Part shown: positions 31,855-43,100 of the stretch, one piece after another | Position numbering within the stretch: position 1 is the stretch's first letter | How the letters are laid out: the number at the start of each line of letters is the position of its first letter | Assembly: GCA_032716605.1 (NCBI GenBank) | Contig: CM064539.1 | Location: 2,106,342-2,170,341, forward strand | Origin: Paralithodes platypus | Taxonomy: Eukaryota > Arthropoda > Malacostraca > Decapoda > Lithodidae | Length of the DNA stretch: 64,000 bases | Direction of reading: 5' to 3' | Program-made: the position numbers and the translations under genes | Notes under the pieces: model-generated | What the model was told of the DNA's origin: nothing | The model's database searches: none | What the model saw: only the letters and a program-made list of their open reading frames with translations

Positions 31855-31985
31855 TGAGGAGGAGCACTTTATTTATGTTTCGCAGATAGCTTCTTCAGGT
31901 CACTCAACAAGTAACCTAAAGAAGCTATCTGCGAAACGTTGTCAATAAACTGCTCCTCCTCGTATGGTGTTCATCTCCATTCTGT
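31855..31985. repeat. Foldback element E
   Basis: 'aggaggagcactttatttat' with 'cgcagatagcttcttcaggt' faces 'aagaagctatctgcgaaacg' with 'aataaactgctcctcctc'. A second copy lies at 61215-61340. Both end near 'cattctgtcaactttt'. Confidence 0.75.
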
Positions 31986-32154
31986 CAACTTTTCAAAGTT
32001 ATTTTAACATGCAAAAATAGTTACAGTCTCATTTATACAGTCCCTTGTTACTCGCATTATTTACACTCAAATTGCATCATTCTATTTCGAAATCAATATG
32101 TAAAAATAAATCTTGATCATTGTGTTGTCTTTTTTGTGAGAGTTTCCCTTACTT

Positions 32155-32655
32155 AACCCTCTGGCGCTCGATGACGGTTTTTGTTTCTGTTTTCTGGCTA
32201 TTTTTTAGATAATTTTACTTATCTTAGGAAGGGTACATGACAATCAGAGGGTTAATCGAGATATTCTTAACCATAGACTACAGTAGATCTGGACTGGACA
32301 CAAAAATGGAACTTTGCAGTAAGGGACCCAAAATCAGAAAACGAACACCCAGTTCGAACCTCGAAACCACGAAAATTTGATATTTTCGGGAGTTTCGAGG
32401 TTCGAATTTGAGGGTTCGTTCTCCGATTGTGGGTCCCATACTGCAAAGTTCCATTTTCGTGTCAAGTCCAGATCTACTGTAGTCTATGGTTATGACTATC
32501 TCGATTAACCCTCCGATTTTCATGTAGCCTACCCTTCCTAAGCTAAGTAAAATTGTCTAATAAATCCCACATATCCTTCCTAAGCTGCATAAAATCGTCA
32601 AAAGATAGCCAGAATCAACCTTCATAAAGTGTCAATAACCTCAAAGGGTTAACTC
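32155..32655. mobile_element. TTAA element split by a near-perfect hairpin
   Basis: The outer element starts TTAACCCTCTGGCGCTCGAT and ends 'cctcaaagggTTAA'. Inside, 32274-32488 is a foldback: 'agactacagtagatctggac' is inverted at the far end, with a short AT loop at about 32378-32390. Confidence 0.75.
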
Positions 32656-32696
32656 ATTCTCGAAGGTTCACTGTTCAGACATAAGTGCTCGGTTGC

Positions 32697-32925
32697 AATT
32701 CACCACTTGCGAGTTTCAGATTATAAAGAAATTGGAGCCGTAAACATCGCCATTAAACAGCCATGCAATAATGATTAATGCAGATTTCTAACTGAGAAAA
32801 AGCGTGTAGATTTGGTTTTATTGATTTATAGATGTACTGTACTACCACCGTATTTTAGCTGGTAATTCAGTTAAATAGCGATGTCTGCAACTCCAACTTC
32901 CTTACAGAACAATACTCGCAATTGG
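32697..32925. mobile_element. Family D element
   Basis: 'ccacttgcgagtttcagatt' on the left and 'ctccaacttccttacagaac' on the right. It lies just downstream of the golgin's possible poly(A) signal. Confidence 0.65.
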
Positions 32926-32987
32926 TCAAGTGGCCCACAATCATTACCAAACTTCCTCTTCACAACCATTGCTACTTTTGTTTCTAT

Positions 32988-32993
32988 TTTATT
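32988..32993 (-). promoter_or_regulatory. Possible poly(A) signal AATAAA for the golgin gene
   Basis: The minus strand reads AATAAA here, 213 nt after the stop codon of the charged ORF at 33206. Position fits a 3' end, but such hexamers are common in AT-rich DNA. Confidence 0.35.
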
Positions 32994-33205
32994 CATCACG
33001 TATCCTAGAGTACCTTGGCCCTTTTGCTGCATCCCTTTTCTTAAGCATGAATCTTTTCTCGTACGTCTCTGTTTTGAAGAGGTTGTGCAACCTGACGTAC
33101 GAGTTGCTTCATGCTGCGTTACTCTTTCTTAACCTTCTTCTTCACTAAAGGTCTCAGCTTCCCTATTCCTGCTAAGTATCCCCCGGGTCTCCAACTGGCC
33201 GAAGA

Positions 33206-33924
33206 TCACTTGTCTTTCCCGAGGCGGTGCTTCTTGCGGGTAGTTTGGGTCTCCGTAGCTCGTAGATCCGTTTTCTCTTCGCCGTTAGTCCGCTTTCTGT
33301 TGCGGATAGGGTCATCTTCGCCATTGGTCCGTTTTTTGTTGCGGATAGGGTCGTCTTTTGCGTTTTCTGTCAGGTCATCTTTTTCCATTCTTCCTGCGGT
33401 TTTATTAATCTTGCATTTTCTCTTACGGACGATGTCGTTGTTCTCAAGTATTCCATTCTCAAAGTGCATGCTTGGTCTATTGTGGACGGTGCCATTTTCC
33501 TCAACTTTTTCGTCTTTGTAAATATTTTTGAGGTATTCCTTACATAGATTATCATTCACATTTGATACGTGTTCTTTCATTTGTTTCTCTTCTATATTCT
33601 TCATCACTTCTTGCATCTTACCATCTTTTCCCTGTAATACTTCATTCTCCTTTAATCCATGTTTTTCCTCTCCTTCAACAACCTTAGCCAATGCCTCTTT
33701 CTCTAGTCTTTCTTCTTCTTCTGGATAGTTGTTTTTAGCTGCCACCTCTCCTTCGTTTATTCCATCTATGACTTCTTTTTCCTTTCTTTTCTCTTTTTCT
33801 GCCTTTACGCCTCTTCCACCTTCCTTTATTCCTTCTTCTTCTTCCTCTCGACCAGCATCTTTAACCTCTCTATTGTTGCACTTCCTCCTCCTCCTCTGTC
33901 TCCTCCCCCCCAAGCCAACCATCA
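33206..33924 (-). CDS. Possible terminal golgin exon: Lys/Glu-rich tail
   Basis: A 238-codon open frame starts directly after a good acceptor (TTTATTCACAG at 33935-33925). It is highly charged ([20 protein letters not shown]) with a 13-residue tandem unit ([26 protein letters not shown]). It is in frame with the GRIP exon only if the GC donor at 34110 is used. With the GTACTG donor a TGA follows at once and this becomes 3'UTR. It could also belong to a separate gene. Confidence 0.45.
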
Positions 33925-36900
33925 CTGTGAATAAAGTGAGAGAAAGTCAATTATATGATGGATACATGTTTTTCATAATACGTGTTGCTAGCCCCAAACG
34001 CGCGAGCAACTGTGGCTTTCAACCATCCGTTACATCTACTTTTATCCATGTACATCAAACAACATTTATTTATTATTTTTGTTTTTTATTTTTTTTTTAC
34101 AGTACCTTGCCCCCGCCCCGGTTCATATTGTGCCTCTCGCGGTCGGTGTAGCCCAGGATGCTTTCGATGGCTCGTAGGTGACCCCGTGCGTTGTCCTTGT
34201 CCGTTAGGAAGTAGTAGATGGCCGACTTGAGGAACTGCAGCGTCACCTCGGGGTCCAATTCTCCGCCCCTCTTGTTGTTGGTGTGGTGGTTGTTGTTGCG
34301 ACTCGACAGCTCGCGGTGGTACAGGGCCTGGAGAGAAGATTGCTTAAAATATATCTGAGTCATGGAATGGAACAGATTTTGATTTGGGACATATAGGGAA
34401 GAGGGGACTGAATTACATACAAACATACATACAAACATACATACATACACACATTTAAAGACTGAGTGCTCCTCACAAAGTGCGGTTCCGGTCTCACATC
34501 CTAATGGTGGCGTTCCAGGCAACCCTGTTAAGAGCTGCCTCACTTGTCAGGTTCTTTAATTTAAGATCAGACTGCAAAGTCCGATCTCATTTCTTTCTTG
34601 GTCCGCCCCTTGGTGCAGCTCCCTCCACATTCATGGACTTGCATCTTTTCACCCAGCTTTGTTCATCCATCCTCTCCACATATCCAAACCATACTAGGCT
34701 GCTAGTACGCATCACATCACTGATACTCTTGATATCTAACCTTCCCCTTAGCTCAACACTTGATATCTTATCTTGCAGGTTGGCACTGCACATCTATCTC
34801 ACCATCCTCATCTCATTGCATTCCATTCTGTTGATATCATCTGCTTTGACAGGCCACGTTTCTGAAGCATAAGTCATTGCCCTTCTAACGCACCTTTCCC
34901 TTCAAGGGGAGAGGGAGTCTTCTCATGGTGAATTATGACAAAAGTTCTCAAGACTTTCCCCAGCCACATCTTATTCTGGCGATAGTGGCGGCCTCGGCCC
35001 CACCACCGGCAGAGATGGTATCACCCAAGTAGATTGATTAAAATATATCTAGTCATGGAATGGAATTTTTGTTTGATATGGGACAGAGGGGAGAGGGGAC
35101 TAAATTGATTAAATTATATCGAGCCATGGAAGGGATAGGAATTTGTCACGGGACCTGGAGGGAAGGTCACATAGGATACAATAAAATGCATTTATTTTCC
35201 TTAACTTATTTCTTAACTTATATGAGTTCTTGATGGATAGAATTTTATTTGTGTATTTGTATATTACTCTACAACTGTATTTTAGCTGATCTTTCTGAAA
35301 AATATCGATGTCTACGGCTCCAACTTCCTTATAACCCAAAAATCGCAAGTGATCAATTGAGGAGATATAAAATTGGAAACAAATGTACCGTATTCAGGAT
35401 TGTAATTAAAGAATTGTAAGAGGAACTATAGGTCATATCTCATAACTTCATAATGACATTAATATAATATCTGTTAGGGGAATAAGCACAAATTATACAA
35501 GACTGGCAATATCATACAAGCTGCCAAAAATGGCACATATTATATTTACAACAACACTTAAATGGAGCAAAACAAAATAAGGAACTTTGAATAATATAAT
35601 AAATTAATTTACTTCCCAACATCAAACACCTAATAAATAACAAATAATATAAATAACAAGTACAATATATATATATCTGCAATACTTAAAACAAACTGAT
35701 GGCGGTATGTGCATCAACTTGAGCATCAAGCTGTCGTATAATATAATAAGGCAACATATAAAGGAAATAGCTATAACAAGTCGAGTCACAATCAGCAGTT
35801 CACCAAAAACTAGACAATTTGCGTGTCCTACTCGATTTGTCTACGATGTGAAACAAATACAGTAAAACCTTGCCCATTCGGATCCCGCTGATCCGAAAAA
35901 CCTGCGATTTTCGGACTAGCCTTTTATTTTGTACTCCGACCTCAGACTTCCAGAAAAGTCCGGAAGTCTGGGAAATATAGTCCGGACACAATCATATCCG
36001 GACTATATTCCTCAGATTTCCAGACTTTTCCAGAGTAATGTAGTCCAGAAATGTGGGATTGAAGCAATTTAAGTCATAGGAAGGAGGAAAGACTGATTCT
36101 GGGAGAGAGTTCCAGAGCTCAGCTGTTGAATAGAAGAAAGACTGAGTAACTTTTCACTCTTGGGTTGAAGAGTTGCCCTTGTACAGAGCAAAAAGATGTG
36201 CAGGGGTAAAGAACCCCTCGAGGCGGTTGAGCACACCCAGCTTCTGGGAGGCTGCCTTAGCAATACTGGTAATATGGTAATTCCAAGTGAGAGCAGAAGA
36301 AAAAGAGACACCAAGAATATTGAGAGAAGATGAAGGATTGATTTTTGTATTGTTGAAAGATAAGGGATAGTCCTCTGGGAGTTCCGGATGGGTAAATAGA
36401 TGGAAAAATTGGGTTTTGGAAGCATTAAAGGCAACAAGGTTTTCTCTGCCCCAATTGGAAATAGTAGTTAGATCAGCTGATAAGTGTTCTATGGCTTCAT
36501 TACGTTTATTTTTGAGGGATTGCTGGCTGGGGCGTTCTGGAAAACTATTTGAGTAGTGTAAGGTAGAGTCGTCCACGTATGCATGGATGGGACTGGAGGT
36601 ACAGTTGAGAAGATTATTTATGAAAATTAGAAAGAGAATGGGAGATAGGAAAGAGCCCTGAGGAACACCAAAATTGACAGGATGAGGAAGTGAGCGATGG
36701 CCATCCACAACCGCAGCTATGGAATGGCCGGAAAGGAAATTAGAGACAAAGGCACAGATGGAGGGATAGAAACTGAAGGAGGGTAGTTTAGAAATTACAG
36801 ACTCTATCGAAGGCCTTCGATATGTCTAGCGCAATAGAAAAGGTTCCACCGAAGTCCCGAAAGGAGGATGACCAAGAGTTAGTAAGATATGAAAGAAGAT

Positions 36901-37616
36901 CACCAGTAGAGCGACCCTTAAGGAAGCCATACTGGCGATCTGAGAGTAGATTATGGGAAATGGCACGATAGGTCTTAAAAGTGACAAAGAAATGGAGCTA
37001 AAGGTGTTAAAATCGCCTAACTAATGGGCTGAACGTGTTAAGGGGAGGCAGACCGTTTTTCTGGACCCCCTTCTCCCTAATTTTCAGCCCCACTAGTTTT
37101 GAGATTATCAGACGTTCGGCCCATTAGTTTGTAAATGTTAACACCTTTCGCCCCATTTCATTGTCAATTTTAAGACCTTTTGTACCATTTAGGTGTCGAT
37201 TATTTCCTGGCGAGCGATAGCGAGCCTGTAATTTTATGAGGAACCGGCCTTTGGTCGGGAAATTTTTCTACCGAAAAATTTACAAATTTATCTTGAAGGG
37301 GGGTCTAGGGGGTGTTTTCTAAGCTTGATATATGATTATATGAATAAATTAATTAATAGACCAAACAAACGGTCAGTCTTCCCTTAAAATGTCAAAACTA
37401 ATAGGGTTAATCACGAGGGAGAAAATCCTCCAGAAAAACGACCCATCTCCCCCATAACAGTCAATGCTCATGCAAGCCTAGCAACAGCATGCAGCATCAA
37501 GTACTCACATCCAAAAGTGCAGGTCTGTGGGAACGAACATGCAAGAGGGATTACTTTGGGGTACAGTCGGACAAAAAAATATATAAAAAGGAAAAGTGGG
37601 GTTAGGGCCTGAGTAT

Positions 37617-37697
<81 letters not shown>

Positions 37698-40087
37698 CAT
37701 ATAGATAGACAGTCAGACAAAAAAAAGGCTCTCAACGTTAACCCCTCAGTAGCGGGGACATCTTTTATACCCTTCCAGTACCGGCGACGTCTTTTTGTTT
37801 TTATTTCAACCGCATTTAGACAATTTTATGAAGCTTAGGAAGGGCATATGGTTGCTAAACGGATTAATTGTGATAGTCTGTAATCTTTTAACGGGTAGAC
37901 ATCCTCCTTAAACTTAATAAAATAGTCTAATAGTTGCCAGAATATAATTAAAAGGACGTCACTGGTACTGATTAGGTTAACTTTATTCTGGCTACTATAA
38001 GGCAATTTTATTCAGTTTCCTGAACAATCTCACTTAACCCTTTTTACTACCACAGACCCTTCTTAAACGGCACATTCTCTAAATATAGCTTGAATGATAC
38101 GAATGACGTCGCCGGTACATTTGGGGTTAAAGAATGACAAACAAGTGGAAGGGAGAAAGGGTGGGGGGGCGGGAGAAGGAGAGAGAAGGATAATGTACAG
38201 TCAAATATTAAATGTTGTGATGGTTAGTTTGTATGAGGGGGTACAACTATCATGTGGGTGGCTATGAGACTGGATGGTGTGGACTGTAAAACACATTAAG
38301 GGGGGATGGGCGTATTTATTTGCTCATTTATGTATGTATATATTTATTATTTTCTTAGTTACCTCCATAGACCTCCATCAAGCTTATAAAAACACCCACC
38401 CAAGACCCTCCTTCAAGATACATTTTTACATGTTTCGGTAGAGCAACAATCATATTATTTATTATTATTATTATTAATTATTATTTATTATTATATTAAC
38501 TGGTCTACTCCAAGCAATTTTGGCACTAATAACTTTAATTTTGTTTTGTTTTTTACAGAAAAGTTGAAGTACATACCCCAGAATGCTTTATTGCTAAAAT
38601 GCACATCAAATCATCTACCGAGTGGCTATATGTAAAATATGCAATTAGAGTGTAAAATGCATTGCATCTGTAAATATATTTACAGTATTGTGAATTCTGG
38701 GTAACATTATTAATTATTTTAATTCTTCATTAATTGGCTAAGAAGCCATTATCTAATCCAGCAAAGGTATTTAATCATAACACACAGTTAACAGCATCAC
38801 AGTATCAAACAGCCTGTGACTGCATACGTGAAAGCAAGACATTCACCTAAACAGTATGGTATAGACTGTTGGTAGCGCATGAAGTGTCCGTGTTACGACC
38901 AGACTATAGGGGAGGGGATCAGCGGCAGCAGTCAGTCTATGATACAAAAACTACGCACCTGGCTCCGGCCCTGGAAGTACAGATCGATAGACTGCGGACC
39001 CCCCACGAGTGCCGCTTGGGACGCAATGAGTGTGGATGTGACCCTAGCTAGGCCGCGCACCCCGGGGGTAGAGAGGGGGGAAGGCAATGGGGGCTCGGCT
39101 CCCTGAAATAAATAGCTGCCAGGTTTGAGCAAGCCAGAGATGGAAGAGAGGCATGTGAAGGAAAGGAAGTTGAGTTGAAAGTGTGACAGGGCCAAAATCA
39201 GGTACAGAAGGGGTTAAGGGCTTCCGAATGATGGGAGATGGAAGCCAAGGACTGAGTTAAGCTACCACATAACACACAGGTATACTTATAAATACAAATA
39301 TAAAGTTAGTCTACCACAAAGAGAGGCATGTCATGGAATATTAAATTCATATTATCACCAACCCACTAATTAACTTGCAAATAAACCTAATTGGTGAAAG
39401 CAATGAAACTGTTGAATGCATTGGTACTCCAAGGATTCGAACCTAGAATACTTACACCGAAAGTCCACGCACTAACCATTATGCTATCAAGACAGTTAAA
39501 GGTTTAAGCACAAGCTGACGATATATTATCAATTCTCGAATACTGGATATTAATCTAAGCATGTACTCATAGTCTTATACCCAACTGCACTATGATAGCC
39601 TAATGATTACACGAATGGAAGGGGTAATTAATTATAAGTTGCACACAAATCTTAACCCACAAATAATTTTTCACAAGCAATTTGAAATAAAGCGCTGTAT
39701 GAAAATTAATCTACGATAAACACACTAACAAAAGAAAAAACGAACTACCTTAACTCTTTCAGCACCATGACGTCATTTTCATCCAATTCTGGTTACCATC
39801 AGACGATTTTCTTTAGTTTGTAATCTACCTCTACGACTCGAGTGGGTAAACACGATGTCAATAAAGCCTCTTAAGGGGGTCGCCTGCTTTTTTTATCTTT
39901 TTCTCCTTTTCTCTCGGTGGTATCCATTCGGCCCCATTCAGCCAACTGTTTTAAGACGTTTATCCCCATCCAGGTGTCGATATCTTCCTGGCGAGCAATA
40001 GCGAGCCAGCATTGTATGGAGAAATCCGGCTTTGCCGGAGAAATTTTTCTATCGAAAAATGTACAAATTTAGATAGCTCTCAAAATA

Positions 40088-40118
<31 letters not shown>

Positions 40119-43100
40119 TATACTGGCTCGCTACCGCTCACCAGGTAAACATTGACACCTGGATGGGGGTAAACTTCTTAAAACAGCTAGTAGGCTGAAT
40201 GGGGCCGAATAGATACAAGCCAAAGAAAGAGGGATAGAAAGAGAACAAAATCGAGGTGGGCTCCCTTAAGTAACATAGGTCCTTCTTAAACTGTATAACA
40301 GCATCTAATCTTAGCCAGACTCAAAGGTAAACAAGACGTCATGGTGATGAAGGGGTTGAGTCAAATACCAAACAATGCATTTCCCAAAACAAAAAACAAC
40401 AACATAGGAGAAACCTACTACCAAACAACACAAAGTCTGAAAATCTGAAAAACTAATGGGACCAAACACGGGGGAGAAGGGGGACCAGAAAAACGACCTA
40501 TCTCCCTTTATCTACACCAAACCCAGAAGAAGTGTCCAGAAATTTACCACTTGCGAGTTTCGGCCTATAAGGAAATTGGAGCTGTAAACATCGATAATTA
40601 ACAATCATCACCTAAATTGCGTTTGTAGTGTTTATATAAATACACAAAACCCAATTCAACATCCTGTTTATCCCTTAGAAACCTACATTATTATTGTATT
40701 TATGTTTAATATCCATGTTTATGACTCCAACTTCCTTATAGCCTGAAGCTCGCAAGTGGTCAATTAACAGGCTTCGAACTATCTCCCTTAAACCTTCCGA
40801 TTACTACATATTCTTCTAAAACTGTACAAAGTCTGTCTAAACCTTCCGATTACTACATATTCTTCTAAAACTGTACAAAGTCTGTCTAAACCTTCCGATT
40901 ACTACATATTCTTCTAAAACTGTACAAAGTCTGTCTAAACCTTCCGATTACTACATATTCTTCTAAAACTGTACAAAGTCTGTCTAAACCTTCCGATTAC
41001 TACATATTCTTCTAAAACTGTACAAAGTCTGTCTAAACCTTCCGATTACTACATATTCTTCTAAAACTGTACAAAGTCTGTCTAAACCTTCCGATTACTA
41101 CATATTCTTCTAAACTGTACAAAGTCTGTCTAAACCTTCCGATTACTACATATTCTTCTAAAACTGTACAAAGTCTGTCTAAACCTTCCGATTACTACAT
41201 ATTCTTCTAAAACTGTACAAAGTCTGTCTAAACCTTCCGATTACTACATATTCTTCTAAAACTGTACAAAGTCTGTCTAAACCTTCCGATTACTACATAT
41301 TCTTCTAAAACTGTACAAAGTCTGTCTAAACCTTCCGATTACTACATATTCTTCTAAAACTGTACAAAGTCTGTCTAAACCTTCCGATTACTACATATTC
41401 TTCTAAAACTGTACAAAGTCTGTCTAAACCTTCCGATTACTACATATTCTTCTAAAACTGTACAAAGTCTGTCTAAACCTTCCGATTACTACATATTCTT
41501 CTAAAACTGTACAAAGTCTGTCTAAACCTTCCGATTACTACATATTCTTCTAAAACTGTACAAAGTCTGTCTAAACCTTCCGATTACTACATATTCTTCT
41601 AAAACTGTACAAAGTCTGTCTAAACCTTCCGATTACTACATATTCTTCTAAAACTGTACAAAGTCTGTCTAAACCTTCCGATTACTACATATTCTTCTAA
41701 AACTGTACAAAGTCTGTCTAAACCTTCCGATTACTACATATTCTTCTAAAACTGTACAAAGTCTGTCTAAAACTTCCGATTACTACATATTCTTTTAAAA
41801 CTGTACAAAGTCTGTCTAAATACAGCTAGCATATAATTAAGAAGACGTCGCCGGTACAGAAGGGGTTAAGCCCCATCGGTTTTCAGATTTTAAGACCTTT
41901 CACCCAATTCCTTTGTCAATATAGTAATATGATATTTCGTGCCATTTAGGTGTTAATTTTTTCCTGGCGAGCAAATGCGAGCCTGCAATTTTAGGAGGAA
42001 CCAGGCTGGGAAATTTTTCTACCAAAAAATGTACAAATATATCTTGAAGGGGGTCTAGGGGGGGCGTTTTTTTAAGCTTGATGGAGGTCTAGGGAGTAAA
42101 TATATCTTGAAGGGGGTCTAGGGGGGCGTTTAAGCTTGATGGAGGTCTAGGGAGTAAATATATCTTGAAGGGGGTCTAGGGGGGTCGTTTAAGCTTGATG
42201 GAGGTCTAGGGAGTAAATATATCTTGAAGGGGGTCTAGGGGGGCGTTTTTTTAAGCTTGATGGAGGTCTAGGGAGTAAATTATAATGTACAAATATATCT
42301 TGAAGGGGGTCTAGGGGGGCGTTTTTTTAAGCTTGATGGAGGTCTAGGGAGTAAATATATCTTGAAGGGGGTCTAGGGGGCGTTTTTTAAGCTTGATGGA
42401 GGTCTAGGGAGTAAATTCTAATGTACAAATATATCTTGAAGGGGGTCTAGGGGGGCGTTTTATTAAGCTTGATGGAGGTCTAGGGAGTAAATATATCTTG
42501 AAGGGGGTCTAGGGGGGGCGTGTTTTAAGCTTGATGTAGGGAGTAAATTCTAATGTACAAATATATCTTGAAGGGGGTCTAGGGGGGCGTTTTATTAAGC
42601 TTGATGGAGGTCTAGGGAGTAAATTTTAATGTACAAATATATCTTGAAGGGGGTCTAGGGGGGCGTCTTTTTTAAGCTTGATGGAGGTCTAGGGAGTAAA
42701 TTCTAATGTAAAACTAGTAAAATATATAAACCAAAACTAAAAACCTCCCCTTAAGGGGGCCCACCTATTTTTTTTTTATCTCTCTCTCTCTCCTTCTCTC
42801 TCTGGGTGGGATCTATTTGGCCCCATTCAGCCTACTGTTTTAAGACGTTTACCCCCATCCAAGTGTCAATATTTTCCTGGCGAGCGGTAGCTAGCAAGCA
42901 TATACATATTTTTGTTTTGACAACAAGCTAAATTTGTAAATTTTTAGATAGAAATATGCCTCCGGCGAAGCCGAATTTCACCATACAATGCTGGCTCGCT
43001 ATCGTTTGCCAGGAAGAAATCGACACCTGGATACAAAAAAAAAAAAAAAAAAAAAATCTTAAAACAGTTGGCTGAATGGGGCCGAATGGATACAAGCCAG

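Noticed and set aside
33111..34151. Plus-strand Ser/Phe-rich ORFs
   Set aside because: They are the antisense of a Lys/Glu-rich minus-strand frame and give no recognisable domain.
39400..39495. tRNA gene
   Set aside because: A and B boxes are present but the acceptor stem does not pair, and the flanks recur at 56262-56340. It is a SINE head.
40790..41817. CRISPR-like regular array
   Set aside because: The 49-bp units are contiguous without unique spacers, and the genome is eukaryotic. It is a satellite.
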